Numbered from the stretch's first letter, positions 46,036-55,887 are shown. The stretch: 64,000 bases of DNA from Psychromonas sp. Urea-02u-13 (GCF_002835995.1 NZ_PJBZ01000040.1:88679-152678), one strand, 5' to 3'. Notes: generated by a model not told the origin, from the sequence alone. A program made the numbers and translations.

Positions 46036-47706
46036 TTATTTTTGTACGTATGCGTCGTTATGTATACCGGCTGCACGTCCAGATGGATCTGCGTTATTTT
46101 GGAAACTTTCGTCCCAAGCTAATGCTTCAACGGTTGAACAAGCCACTGATTTACCATGTGGTACACATTGTGCAGCACTGTCTAGTGGGAAGTGCTCTGC
46201 AAAAATACTACGGTAGAAATAAGCTTCTTTAGTATCGGGTGTATTGATTGGGAATTTAAACTCAGCACTTGTAAGCTGTTGATCGGTAACTTGTGTTTCG
46301 ATATGTGCTTTTAACGTATCAATCCAGCTGTAACCAACACCATCAGAGAATTGCTCTTTTTGACGCCATAAAACTTCTGGTAATAATTGCCCATCAAAGG
46401 CTTCACGTAAAATGTTTTTCTCAATACGACCGTCTTTGATCATTTTAAGTTCAGGGTTAGTGCGCATCGCAACATCTAAGAACTCTTTATCTAAGAATGG
46501 GACACGTGCTTCAACACCCCAAGCAGACATTGATTTATTAGCACGTAAACAATCAAACATATGTAGTTTGTTTAGTTTACGGTTTAGCTCTTCATGCAAT
46601 TCTTTTGCATTTGGTGCTTTGTGGAAGTACAAGTAACCCGCGAATATTTCATCAGCACCTTCACCAGAAAGTACCATTTTGATACCCATCGCTTTGATTT
46701 TACGCGCCATTAAGTACATTGGCGTAGAAGCACGAATGGTTGTTACATCGTAGGTTTCAAGATGATAGATAACTTCTTTAAGGGCATCAATACCATTTTG
46801 TTCTGTAAAGATGATTGGGTGATGCACCGTCCCTAACTCTTCAGCTACTTTTTGTGCCGCTGCTAAATCGGGTGAACCTTCAAGGCCAACCGAGAAAGAG
46901 TGAAGTTGTGGCCACCAAGCGCCAGTTTCATCATTATCTTCGACACGCTGTTTCGCAAATTTTTGCGTGATAGCTGAAATAACCGATGAATCAAGACCAC
47001 CAGAAAGTAATACACCGTAAGGCACATCACACATTAGTTGGCGTTTAACTGACTCTTCTAATGCTTTACCGATTTCTGCAGCGCTGCCACCGTTATCTTT
47101 AACTGCATCAAATTCCATCCAATCACGAACGTAATATTTTGTTACTTCACCCACTTCACTATCAAGGTAATGACCCGGTGGAAACTCTTCAACTTTTACA
47201 CAAATAGGTGTTAGTGCTTTCATTTCAGAGGCAACGTAGAAGTTACCGAATTCATCCCAGCCCATGTAAAGTGGAATAATACCCATGTGGTCACGACCAA
47301 TCAGGTATTTGTCTTTATTGGTATCGTATAAACAGAATGCAAAAATACCGTTTAGATCATCTAAAAATTGGTTACCTTTTTCTTCGTAAAGGCCAAGAAT
47401 AACTTCACAGTCAGATTTTGTTTTGAATTGGTAATCACAGGTTAATGTTGCTTCTAAGTCTTTGTGATTATAAATTTCACCATTTACCGCGAGGATGTGG
47501 CTCTTATCTTGGTTGTATAGAGGTTGTGCACCTGTATTTACATCAACAATTGAAAGACGTTCGTGAACAAGAATCGCTTTATTGCTTGCGTAAACACCAG
47601 ACCAATCAGGTCCACGGTGACGTAATAACTTTGACATCTCAATTGCTTGCTGACGTAAAGCGATTGGATCGCTTTTAATGTCGAATACACCAAAAATAGA
47701 ACACAT
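46036..47706 (-). CDS. asnB: Asparagine synthetase B (glutamine-hydrolysing)
   Basis: A 556-residue enzyme making Asn from Asp, Gln and ATP. Cys2 (M-C-S-I-F-G) is the class II glutaminase nucleophile exposed after Met removal; R-H-R-G-P-D and L-A-V-N-G-E-I-Y-N complete that site. The synthetase domain has the PP-loop L-S-G-G-L-D-S-S (about 232-239) and S-G-E-G-A-D-E-I-F-A-G. Length equals E. coli AsnB (554). It is monocistronic, with an AAAGGT ribosome site and its own terminator at 45874. Confidence 0.97.
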   Translation of the reverse strand: MCSIFGVFDIKSDPIALRQQAIEMSKLLRHRGPDWSGVYASNKAILVHERLSIVDVNTGAQPLYNQDKSHILAVNGEIYNHKDLEATLTCDYQFKTKSDCEVILGLYEEKGNQFLDDLNGIFAFCLYDTNKDKYLIGRDHMGIIPLYMGWDEFGNFYVASEMKALTPICVKVEEFPPGHYLDSEVGEVTKYYVRDWMEFDAVKDNGGSAAEIGKALEESVKRQLMCDVPYGVLLSGGLDSSVISAITQKFAKQRVEDNDETGAWWPQLHSFSVGLEGSPDLAAAQKVAEELGTVHHPIIFTEQNGIDALKEVIYHLETYDVTTIRASTPMYLMARKIKAMGIKMVLSGEGADEIFAGYLYFHKAPNAKELHEELNRKLNKLHMFDCLRANKSMSAWGVEARVPFLDKEFLDVAMRTNPELKMIKDGRIEKNILREAFDGQLLPEVLWRQKEQFSDGVGYSWIDTLKAHIETQVTDQQLTSAEFKFPINTPDTKEAYFYRSIFAEHFPLDSAAQCVPHGKSVACSTVEALAWDESFQNNADPSGRAAGIHNDAYVQK

Positions 47707-47902
47707 AATATTACCTTTATAATTTTATTGTTTTAGATAAGTTAAATTAACCGATGTTAAACAATAAATTTGTTTAATTAACGGCGATTTTTACAGAATA
47801 AGTGTAAAAAGTCACACAAAATAGCACTCACCAAGTCACACTTCCTCGGTAAGTGAGGAATAATTGCCTAAATAAGCGCGAATGTTGCTTTTTGTTAAAG
47901 GG

Positions 47903-49519
47903 TTATAATTCTTGATCGCCACGACTGTTCACTATCTGTGGTTGTAACTCCGACCATACGTGTCGAGCAAAACCAGAACCCGCTTCTTCATACATATTAA
48001 AAACTGGGTTAACACCCAGTGCATTAAGCTCAATTTCATCACTTTTATAATGTGCTAGTGCGGCGACTTTAAAGTTACAACTGTCTATTTTTTTAAGCTG
48101 TTCTGCCGCATAACGATTACCGTTATGATCAGGCATGGCCAGTAAAATAAGTTTAATGTTATCGGTTAACTGTAATTTGTTCCAAAAATCTGAATCGAGT
48201 GCATCGCCGGTGATCACACGTCGACCTAGTTCACGATGTTTGAGGGTGGTTTGATGGTTATAATCGATACCCATTACGTGTTCGCCATAACTTACCTTTA
48301 AAGCATCGTATGCGCCTGCGCCAATACGTCCCATGCCCATCACCAGTATTTGTGCGTCACCTACGCGTACGGGTCTATCATCTTTATGCAGGTGTTTAGA
48401 TTGAAAACGTTTTAAGGTCGGCGAGAAATGGGTATAGATATCATCTGCGTATTTATTAAAGAGAGACGCGATAATAAAACTAAGAGAAACAGCTATCGCA
48501 GTAATAATTAACCAATCCTGAGATAACCAGCCTTTGTAAGTGGCTAATGACGCAACAATCAACCCAAACTCACTGTAATTCGCTAACGAGAAGGCTGCAA
48601 AAAGAGAGGTACGTGAACGTAACTGGAATTTAGTGAGTGTTAAAAAGTAGAGGGCAATTTTTCCAAGTAATAATACCGAAAGGATGCTCGCCACTACAAA
48701 ATGATTAAATCCGGGTAACCCACCTAATCCAATGCTTAAAAAGAAGCAGATTAAAAACAGCTCTTTCATATTAAATAACGATTTAGCCATATCTTTAGCA
48801 CTTGCATGACCGGCTAATAACATACCTGCAATCAGCGCCCCTAAATCCGCTTTCATACCCACAGCCTCAAAGAGACCAGCGCCTACTACTAGGGCTAAAA
48901 AGAAGCCATATAAAACTAATAGTTCGCCATGACCTGCTCGGTCTAATAATTTAAACAGAAGCGGGCGGATAAGCGGCAATGCAAATAAGCACAGCGCCCA
49001 AAGAGAGGGAACTTTACCGACAGAAACGGTTAAAAAGAGCACCGCGAAAATATCTTGCATGATCAAAATACCAATGGCGATACGACCATACAGAGAGTTT
49101 GTTTCGCTTTTTTCTTCAAGAATTTTTACAGCAAAAACGGTACTAGAAAAACTTAACGCAAAGGCGACTAATAAGAGAGAGCTGACCTCTAAGTCGATAA
49201 AATAATGCAAACCCAGGTGTTTTAAAAGAAACAGTATTGCCCCATAAAAGAGGATGCTAGCAAAGATGTGAATCGAGGCGCCTGCCCATACTTCTGCTTT
49301 AAACAGGGTGCGAATATCCAGTTTTAAACCGATTGAAAAAAGTAGGATTGTTACCCCTAAATTAGCCAGTGTGGTTAACCCTTCAGTGACTTCAAAGCCA
49401 AGGTAATTAAGCACAAAACCGGCCAATAAAAAGCCAACCATAGGCGGTAAGCCAGTAAAGTTAATGACCATGCCAAATGTAAATGCAGTGCCGATGAAAA
49501 AGAGTAACGTGGTATCCAT
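47903..49519 (-). CDS. CPA2-family cation:proton antiporter with TrkA-N domain
   Basis: A 538-residue KefB/YbaL-like protein. Residues 1-375 give about 12 to 13 membrane spans, with the family's G-L-K-L-D and A-D-L-G-A-L-I-A-G-M segments. Residues about 390-520 are a cytosolic Rossmann regulatory domain (ILVMGMGRIGAGAYDAL ... VMGIDYNH, with acidic Asp for NAD binding). Such proteins exchange K+ or Na+ for H+. It lacks the partner quinone reductase (KefF/KefG) nearby, so glutathione-gated Kef function is not shown. It lies 70 bases after the Sel1-repeat gene on the same strand. Confidence 0.87.
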   Translation of the reverse strand: MDTTLLFFIGTAFTFGMVINFTGLPPMVGFLLAGFVLNYLGFEVTEGLTTLANLGVTILLFSIGLKLDIRTLFKAEVWAGASIHIFASILFYGAILFLLKHLGLHYFIDLEVSSLLLVAFALSFSSTVFAVKILEEKSETNSLYGRIAIGILIMQDIFAVLFLTVSVGKVPSLWALCLFALPLIRPLLFKLLDRAGHGELLVLYGFFLALVVGAGLFEAVGMKADLGALIAGMLLAGHASAKDMAKSLFNMKELFLICFFLSIGLGGLPGFNHFVVASILSVLLLGKIALYFLTLTKFQLRSRTSLFAAFSLANYSEFGLIVASLATYKGWLSQDWLIITAIAVSLSFIIASLFNKYADDIYTHFSPTLKRFQSKHLHKDDRPVRVGDAQILVMGMGRIGAGAYDALKVSYGEHVMGIDYNHQTTLKHRELGRRVITGDALDSDFWNKLQLTDNIKLILLAMPDHNGNRYAAEQLKKIDSCNFKVAALAHYKSDEIELNALGVNPVFNMYEEAGSGFARHVWSELQPQIVNSRGDQEL

Positions 49520-49588
49520 TATTTCAACTTATATAAGTGTTTATCTATATGATTCTATGGGAATAAAATGATGATTCCAAACGCTTTG

Positions 49589-51304
49589 TTAAAAAAGTTC
49601 GGATTCAATTTTAGCACCTGCTTGTTGTTCAGGTGGTATAAACGTTTTATCGCTTGATTGTAGTTGTTGCGCTTCTTGTGTTTTTTGTTTTTCTGGCGAG
49701 GTATACAATACAAACGTAGTGGTGTCTGGCCAAGCGCGGCTGACACTTAAATGAATGCCATCCTCTAACACCCATTCAAAACTAGCAGGTCCTTCTTTCA
49801 CTTCACCGCTTTGTGTTGTAGGCGGGCCATATCTTTCAACCAATTTGTTTTTAACTTGGCTGATTAGCGCTGGTTTATTACGCCCAACAAAGGTGTATTC
49901 TGCGCTGACAAATAAATCTTCGCGACTGTAAGTTATCTGCAGTTGGCTACTGCCGGGTATCATCGCGCCAGTAAAATAGGTGTCTGACCAGTGATTAATG
50001 TTTTCATCAATCGCGATTATTTTTTGTTCTTTTATTTTTTCTCGTAATATTTGTCGTGTTGTACAAGCAATATTGACTGAAAACAATTGCGTGGTTGCGG
50101 TATCAAAGCAAGCCAATTGGCTAGTTAATATTTGATAGCGTTCTAGTGCCCAAGGTTGTGTTGCTTGTTGATAAAGCGCCACCGCTTGATCAATGTCTAT
50201 TTCTGTTCCGAGTGCATTCTCGTAAAGATAAGCAAGGCGAGCATGTGCGCGTAAGTAACCTAATTGCGAGGACTGCTTAAAATGTTGTAATGCTTTTTTG
50301 TAATTTACATTAACCGACTGACTCTTTTGTTTTTCTACCACGCCCTTCTCATAAATAACACCGAGTTGATAATGGGCAAGGGCATGATCTTGATTTGATG
50401 CTTGAATGTACCAGTCAATGGCCGTACGAATGTTTTTTCTTACCCCTTTGCCTTCTTTGTATAAATTACCGAGTTTAAATTGTGCACCACTATTGCCTTT
50501 TTGAGCTGAACGCTTGTACCATTTCCCGGCACGTTTAAAATCAATATCAATGCCTTTTCCCTGTTCATAAAACTCTGCCAGTTTGTAGGCTGAGGGGGCA
50601 TATTGACTGTTGGCAGATTGCAAATAGAGGGATTTAGCTTTAAGTAAGTCTTGAAGCACACCACGGCCATGTTCATACATAAAAGCAAGGTGATATAAGC
50701 CTAATGCATTATTTTGATTAGCCGCTTTTTCATACCATTCAATGGCTTTTTTATAATCGAGCTTAATGCCTCTGCCGGATTGATATATTTTACCAAGGTT
50801 GATTTGTGAGGTGAGATGGCCTTGCTCCGCCGCTTTAGTAAACCAGACTAAGCTTTGTTTGTAGTCTTGTTCAACCCCTGAGCCTTTTTGGAAGTGAACG
50901 CCTAATTTGAACTGTGCAACCGCATCACCTTGATTGGCTGCTTTAGTAAACCATTGTACCGCTTGTAAGTTGTCTAATGGCACGCCATTGCCTTTGTTAT
51001 ACATAGTGGCCAGTACGTATTGCGCTGCTACGTCACCTTGTTTAGCTGCTTTTGTATACCAAAATGCTGCTTGTTTGTAATTTTGCGGTACGCCTTGGCC
51101 ACTTTCAAACATCCAGCCTAATGTGTATTGAGCAGAGGCATCACCTTGCTCAGCCAGTGGGGTCCACAGAGCAACGGCGCGTTTGTAATTACCTGACTGC
51201 GCTGCGTCATAACCCGCATTGAATTCTGCATGTGACGATGCCCCAGCATTAAATGTCGCTGCTAAAAAAAGCATAATAGGGGTGAATCTAAAAAACGTAA
51301 ACAT
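49589..51304 (-). CDS. Exported Sel1-repeat (TPR-like) protein
   Basis: A 571-residue protein with a Sec signal (FFRFTPIMLFLAATFNAGASS). It has about ten Sel1 repeats from residue 30 to 385, of the form A-x-x-x-L-G-x-x-x-x-x-G-x-G-V-x-x-D-Y-x-x-A-x-x-W-x-x-x-A-A. The C-terminal ~170 residues are a different, beta-rich unknown domain (SQLQITYSREDLFVSAEYTF ... KLVERYGPPTT). Sel1 arrays are binding scaffolds; partners here are unknown. It is upstream of the CPA2 antiporter on the same strand, possibly co-transcribed. Function is not assigned. Confidence 0.82.
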   Translation of the reverse strand: MFTFFRFTPIMLFLAATFNAGASSHAEFNAGYDAAQSGNYKRAVALWTPLAEQGDASAQYTLGWMFESGQGVPQNYKQAAFWYTKAAKQGDVAAQYVLATMYNKGNGVPLDNLQAVQWFTKAANQGDAVAQFKLGVHFQKGSGVEQDYKQSLVWFTKAAEQGHLTSQINLGKIYQSGRGIKLDYKKAIEWYEKAANQNNALGLYHLAFMYEHGRGVLQDLLKAKSLYLQSANSQYAPSAYKLAEFYEQGKGIDIDFKRAGKWYKRSAQKGNSGAQFKLGNLYKEGKGVRKNIRTAIDWYIQASNQDHALAHYQLGVIYEKGVVEKQKSQSVNVNYKKALQHFKQSSQLGYLRAHARLAYLYENALGTEIDIDQAVALYQQATQPWALERYQILTSQLACFDTATTQLFSVNIACTTRQILREKIKEQKIIAIDENINHWSDTYFTGAMIPGSSQLQITYSREDLFVSAEYTFVGRNKPALISQVKNKLVERYGPPTTQSGEVKEGPASFEWVLEDGIHLSVSRAWPDTTTFVLYTSPEKQKTQEAQQLQSSDKTFIPPEQQAGAKIESELF

Positions 51305-51455
51305 CCAGTAACGTGGGTTTCCAAAAATTGCAGATACTTAAAGTATAAGGCATTTGATATTTTATGGTTACTTGTCGTTGAATCTTCTTTAATGGAGATA
51401 TTTTTTTGTGAGTAAACTCACAGAGGCTACTTATTATGGAGTATATTTTGAGCGT

Positions 51456-51707
51456 TTAGTAGGTGGCTATTTTAATGTTTTGAGAGGATTTACTGCAGCA
51501 GGTTAAAATCTCGTTATCGCGTACATAGGCCATTGGGTAAGTGACATATTCAACGCCACCTTCCAATAGCGCGCAACGGCATGCGCCACAATGACCATCT
51601 CGGCAATGAAATTCCACTTTTATTGCGTGAGATTCTAAGTTCTCAAGCAAGGTTTTTTGTGTATCTAGTGGATATTCAATACCATCAACAGTCAGTGTGT
51701 TAGCCAT
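51456..51707 (-). CDS. yfaE: 2Fe-2S ferredoxin YfaE, ribonucleotide reductase maintenance
   Basis: An 83-residue plant-type ferredoxin. The cluster ligands are in C-R-D-G-H-C-G-A-C-R-C (about 35-45), with a later C-C-S-K-S near 71-75; the C-x4-5-C-x2-C pattern fits. In E. coli YfaE reduces the di-iron site of NrdB to regenerate its tyrosyl radical. It starts five bases after nrdB, the same order as E. coli nrdA-nrdB-yfaE. Confidence 0.95.
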   Translation of the reverse strand: MANTLTVDGIEYPLDTQKTLLENLESHAIKVEFHCRDGHCGACRCALLEGGVEYVTYPMAYVRDNEILTCCSKSSQNIKIATY

Positions 51708-51712
51708 GTTTT

Positions 51713-52858
51713 TTATAACTCAAATGAGCTCAAATCGTCGCTGTTTACTTTACTGTTGATTTGACCAACAAGGTAAGAGCTGATTTCTGCTTCTTGAGGT
51801 GCAACTTGTACGTTATCACTCACTAACCAGTGATTAATCCATGGGATAGGATTCGTTTTAACTTCAAAAGGTGCTTCATAACCAATCGCTTGCATACGTA
51901 TATTACTAATGTATTCAACATACTGACAAAGGATTTGTTCATTAAGACCAATCATCGATCCATCTTTGAACAGGTATTGTGCCCACTCTTTTTCTTGTGC
52001 AGCCGCTTCTAAGAAGATTTCACGACCTTCAGCAAAACATTCCAATGCAATTTCTGCCATTTCAGGATCGTCTTTGCCGTCAGCCCAAAGGTTAAGAATT
52101 TGCTGTGTCGAGTTTAAGTGTAATGCTTCATCACGTGCGATTAGCTTGATGATTTTTGCATTACCTTCTAATAAGTCGCGCTCTGCAAAAGCAAAAGAAC
52201 AAGCAAATGAAACGTAAAAACGAATCGCTTCTAATGCATTGATAGAGCAAACACACAGGTAAAGTTTCTTTTTAATCGTGCGTAGTGTTAATTTTTCTTG
52301 GTTGCCTTCAAGGTTGAAATACTCAACCTTGTCTTGCTCTAAGCCATGTAGTTGCATGAACTGCACTGCATGAATTAAGGCATCGTAATAACCTGCAATA
52401 TCAGTCGCACGTTTTTGAATTTCTTCGTTAGTCACGATATCTTCAAACACTTCACTTGGGTCAGTAAAGAGGTTACGCAGAATATGTGTGTAACTACGGC
52501 TGTGAATCGTTTCTGAGAACGACCACGTTTCGATCCATGTTTCTAATTCAGGCAGTGAAACAATCGGCAATAATGCCATGTTCGGGCTACGGCCTTGAAT
52601 TGAATCAAGCAGTGTTTGGTATTTCAAGTTAGAGATGAAAATATGCTGTTCATGGTCTGGCAGGTTCATGAAATCGATGCGATCACGACTTACATCAATC
52701 TCTTCAGGACGCCAAAAAAAACTCAGTTGTTTTTCAATTAGTTTTTCAAACACTTCAAATTTTTGTTGATCGTAACGTGCCACATTTACTGGGTTACCAA
52801 AAAACATAGGTTCTTTCATTGCGTCATTAGCAATGGTAGAGAAAGTTGTATAAGCCAT
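51713..52858 (-). CDS. nrdB: Class Ia ribonucleotide reductase, beta subunit
   Basis: A radical-generating di-iron subunit of about 381 residues. The start was set at ATG 52858 because GGAG lies six to nine bases upstream and translation gives M-A-Y-T-T-F-S as in E. coli NrdB; the frame from TTG at 52870 overruns the ribosome site. Metal-ligand segments are visible ([12 protein letters not shown] and R-D-E-A-L-H-L). The C-terminal acidic tail ([14 protein letters not shown]) is the peptide that docks on NrdA. nrdA lies upstream, but a ~100-base heptamer repeat fills the gap. Confidence 0.97.
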   Translation of the reverse strand: MAYTTFSTIANDAMKEPMFFGNPVNVARYDQQKFEVFEKLIEKQLSFFWRPEEIDVSRDRIDFMNLPDHEQHIFISNLKYQTLLDSIQGRSPNMALLPIVSLPELETWIETWSFSETIHSRSYTHILRNLFTDPSEVFEDIVTNEEIQKRATDIAGYYDALIHAVQFMQLHGLEQDKVEYFNLEGNQEKLTLRTIKKKLYLCVCSINALEAIRFYVSFACSFAFAERDLLEGNAKIIKLIARDEALHLNSTQQILNLWADGKDDPEMAEIALECFAEGREIFLEAAAQEKEWAQYLFKDGSMIGLNEQILCQYVEYISNIRMQAIGYEAPFEVKTNPIPWINHWLVSDNVQVAPQEAEISSYLVGQINSKVNSDDLSSFEL

Positions 52859-52902
52859 TAAATGCTCCAAATATCAGTATTTTATTATTATGTGTTAATC
52901 GC

Positions 52903-53003
52903 TAGTAACTAGCTTCTAGCCCGTAGCCCGTAGCCCGTAGCTCGTAGCTTCTAGCCCGTAGCCCGTAGCTCGTAGCTCGTAGCTCGTAGCCCGTAGCTGT
53001 TAG
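52903..53003. repeat. Seven-base-period tandem repeat between nrdA and nrdB
   Basis: Fourteen units in strict seven-base register, each starting TAG: TAGCCCG and TAGCTCG variants dominate, with TAGCTTC, TAGTAAC and TAGCTGT at a few positions. It begins seven bases past the nrdA stop (reading leftward) and ends about 45 bases before the nrdB start. Seven is not a multiple of three, and the array lies outside both genes, so it cannot act by frame switching. It could affect mRNA structure, processing or the NrdA:NrdB ratio. Confidence 0.92.
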
Positions 53004-53009
53004 TTTCGC

Positions 53010-55277
53010 TTATATTTTACAAGCGCCACCAGCACAATCATCTTCGATCACTTTTTCATCATCTGCGCCGTCACGGGTATTATGGTAATACAATGTTTTA
53101 ACGCCCATTTTATAAGCCACTAACAAGTCTTTTAACAGGTTAGTCATTGGTACTTTACCATCGTCGAAACGTTTAGGATCGTAGTTTGTATTAGCAGAGA
53201 TAGCTTGGTCAACAAACTTTTGCATCAAACCAACTAACTCTAAATAACCTTTGTTATTAGGAATTGTCCATAATAGCTCATAGTTATCTTTGTATTTATC
53301 AAATTCAGGAACAACCTGCTTCAAAATGCCATCTTTACTTGCTTTAACACTGATAAAGCCACGTGGGGGCTCAATACCATTCGTTGCGTTAGAGATTTGA
53401 CTAGACGTCTCTGACGGCATTAATGCAGAAAGTGTTGAGTTACGTAAACCGTGCTTAACGATGTCAGCGCGCAGTGTTTCCCAATCATGATGCAAAGGTT
53501 CGCTATGAATAGCATCCGTTGCTTTTTTGTAATTATCTAACGGTAAAATACCTTGAGAATAACGAGTCTCATTAAACTTAGGGCAAGCGCCACGCTCAAT
53601 CGCTAACTTGTTTGATGCTTTTAACAAGTAGAACTGAATCGCTTCAAAGGTTTTGTGCGTTAAGTTGTTTGCACTGCCGTCTGAGTATTTAACACCATTC
53701 TTCGCTAAGTAATAAGCGTAGTTAATCACGCCTATGCCCAGTGTTCTACGCGCCATTGAGCTGTTTTCAGCCGCTTTAATTGGGTAGTCTTGGTAATCTA
53801 ATAGATTATCTAACGCACGTACTGTTAATTCTGCTAGCTCTTCTAAATCATCTAACTCATTGATTACACCTAAATTAAGTGCTGAAAGCGTACACAGCGC
53901 AATTTCACCTTCTTCATCCATTATATGTTTCAATGGTTTCGTTGGTAAGGCAATTTCAAGACATAAGTTACTTTGACGAATCGGCGCAACTTTACTATCA
54001 AATGGGCTGTGTGTATTACAGTGATCTACGTTTTGAATGTAGATACGGCCAGTACTTGCACGTTCTTGCATTAACAGCGAGAAAAGCTCGACAGCTGGAA
54101 TGCTTTTTTGACGAATTGAATCATCACCTTCGTAAAGGTTGTATAAACGTTCAAACTCATCTTGGTCTTCAAAGAAAGCATCATATAACCCAGGTGTATC
54201 AGAAGGGCTGAATAATGAGATTGATTTTTTGTCGATCAAACGTTGGTAGAATAAACGACCTAATTGAACACCATAATCTAAATGGCGAACACGGTTAGAG
54301 TCAATACCGCGGTTGTTTTTAAGGACTAATAACGATTCTACTTCTAAATGCCAGATTGGGTAGAAAACCGTTGCTGCACCACCACGAACGCCACCTTGAG
54401 AACAAGATTTTACCGCTGTTTGGAAATGCTTGTAGAACGGAATACAACCCGTGTGGAATGCTTCACCACCACGAATAGTACTGCCCATTGCACGAATACG
54501 GCCCGCATTGATACCAATACCCGCACGCTGTGACACGTATTTAACAATGGCGCTTGATGTTGCATTAATAGAATCCAAGCTATCGCCTGTTTCAATTAAT
54601 ACACATGAGCTAAATTGACGTGTTGGTGTACGCACACCGGCCATAATTGGCGTAGGTAGTGAGATTTTAAATTGTGATGTCGCATCGTAAAAACGTTTAA
54701 CGTAATCAAGACGTGTTGATTTGTCGTACGCTGAGAACAAACACGCTGCCACTAAAAGATACAAAAACTGTGCGCTTTCGTAAATTTCACCGGTTACACG
54801 GTTTTGAATAAGGTACTTACCTTCCAACTGTTTTACCGCACCGTAAGAGAAGTTCAAATCACGATTATGATCGATGAATGTATCCATCTCTTCAAATTCT
54901 TGTTTGCTGTAATCTTCTAACAGATGTGCATCATATTTCCCTTTGGAAACCATTTTGCTCACATGTTCAAATACACTCGGTGGTGTAAAGCGCTGGTAGG
55001 CTCTTTTACGTAGGTGGAAAACCGCTAAATGCGCTGCTAAATATTGGTAGTCTGGCGACTCTTCAGAGATAAGGTCAGCAGCTGCTTTGATGATCGTTTC
55101 ATGAATATCATCGGTGCGAATGCCATCATAAAATTGAATATGAGAATTTAACTCTACCTGTGAAACAGAAACGTTATTAAGGCCTTCGGCCGCCCATGTG
55201 ATGACGCGGTGAATCTTTTCGAGATCAATACTCTCTCTCTTGCCATTACGTTTAGTAACAAACAGGTTTTTATTCAT
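53010..55277 (-). CDS. nrdA: Class Ia ribonucleotide reductase, alpha subunit
   Basis: A catalytic subunit of about 755 residues that makes dNDPs. The start was placed at ATG 55277 (M-N-K-N-L-F-V-T-K-R-N-G), with AAGG nine bases upstream; the longer frame to 55322 adds 15 residues with no homology. An N-terminal ATP-cone (about 5-95) gives dATP/ATP control. Active-site cysteines are in F-S-S-C-V-L-I and N-L-C-L-E-I-A-L-P-T. The C-terminal pair is the C-A-G-G-A-C shuttle. Upstream NrdR-like and DnaA-like boxes (see 55339-55474) suggest the usual double control. Confidence 0.97.
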   Translation of the reverse strand: MNKNLFVTKRNGKRESIDLEKIHRVITWAAEGLNNVSVSQVELNSHIQFYDGIRTDDIHETIIKAAADLISEESPDYQYLAAHLAVFHLRKRAYQRFTPPSVFEHVSKMVSKGKYDAHLLEDYSKQEFEEMDTFIDHNRDLNFSYGAVKQLEGKYLIQNRVTGEIYESAQFLYLLVAACLFSAYDKSTRLDYVKRFYDATSQFKISLPTPIMAGVRTPTRQFSSCVLIETGDSLDSINATSSAIVKYVSQRAGIGINAGRIRAMGSTIRGGEAFHTGCIPFYKHFQTAVKSCSQGGVRGGAATVFYPIWHLEVESLLVLKNNRGIDSNRVRHLDYGVQLGRLFYQRLIDKKSISLFSPSDTPGLYDAFFEDQDEFERLYNLYEGDDSIRQKSIPAVELFSLLMQERASTGRIYIQNVDHCNTHSPFDSKVAPIRQSNLCLEIALPTKPLKHIMDEEGEIALCTLSALNLGVINELDDLEELAELTVRALDNLLDYQDYPIKAAENSSMARRTLGIGVINYAYYLAKNGVKYSDGSANNLTHKTFEAIQFYLLKASNKLAIERGACPKFNETRYSQGILPLDNYKKATDAIHSEPLHHDWETLRADIVKHGLRNSTLSALMPSETSSQISNATNGIEPPRGFISVKASKDGILKQVVPEFDKYKDNYELLWTIPNNKGYLELVGLMQKFVDQAISANTNYDPKRFDDGKVPMTNLLKDLLVAYKMGVKTLYYHNTRDGADDEKVIEDDCAGGACKI

Positions 55278-55338
55278 TATGACTACCTTCCCGAATACTT
55301 TTAGAAGTTGAATAACAACCATGTAACAAATACAGGGT

Positions 55339-55386
55339 TGTTTGTAAATTGTGTGATTTGTTCATTTTAAACACAACATGTAGTGT
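55339..55386. promoter_or_regulatory. NrdR-box pair upstream of nrdA
   Basis: ACACAACATGTAGTGT (55371-55386) matches the NrdR consensus ACACWATATATWGTGT at 14 of 16 positions. A weaker partner, TGTTTGTAAATTGTGT (55339-55354), shows only one good half. Starts are 32 bases apart, about the three-turn spacing seen for paired NrdR boxes. Both are 60-110 bases before the nrdA start, where a repressor would block transcription. Confidence 0.7.
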
Positions 55387-55454
55387 TGTGTTAAATGAGG
55401 AGGCACAAGATAACGCGTTTGAGCATTTTTTCAAGTGAATATTTTTAATCTTTC

Positions 55455-55474
55455 CGTGGATAATTTGTGGATAA
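55455..55474 (-). promoter_or_regulatory. Two DnaA-box-like sites upstream of nrdA
   Basis: TGTGGATAA (55466-55474) is an exact inverse of the DnaA box TTATCCACA. CGTGGATAA (55455-55463) differs at one position. They lie 11 bases apart in the same orientation, about 180-200 bases before the nrdA start. E. coli nrdAB is known to be regulated by DnaA binding in its promoter, which fits. Confidence 0.65.
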
Positions 55475-55887
55475 ATTGCGTATAAAAAAAGATGTTGGTA
55501 GTCACTAACATTTGTCCGTAGGTCAGCTATGTTTGTAATGAAATGCAAACACTTTTTACAAAATAAATCTGCCTTCAATGAAGAAAAAAAAATTAAATAA
55601 CTAAAACTCATAAATTCCATTTGCTTCATGTTTTTATGATTTATAGTGGCTTTTGAATTTATCTTAGTGCGTTTTGGCATCAATTATGCGCGGGTTATGT
55701 TTATTGTCGTGAGTTCACATTCGTCGCCACAAACTGGTTACAATTTGTTTACTAATTCGTCGGGTTGATCTAAATCAACGCGTCTTATGGCTGAATCGGT
55801 TTTTATGGGGATTCAAAAGCGTTAATAGCATGTTAACGAAAAGAGCGACTCTATTATTCACTAGTATAAAAACAGACAGGGATAACT

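Noticed and set aside
47903..49519. Glutathione-gated KefB/KefC potassium efflux system
   Set aside because: No KefF/KefG-type quinone reductase is adjacent, and the NADPH-FMN reductase at 12152 is 35 kb away; only the CPA2 family is supported.
52903..53003. CRISPR array
   Set aside because: The units are seven bases with no spacers and no cas genes are nearby; it is a simple tandem repeat.
55270..55683. 137-codon ORF on the - strand upstream of nrdA
   Set aside because: It overlaps the nrdA start and the NrdR and DnaA boxes, has no ribosome site, and its composition does not look like a real protein.
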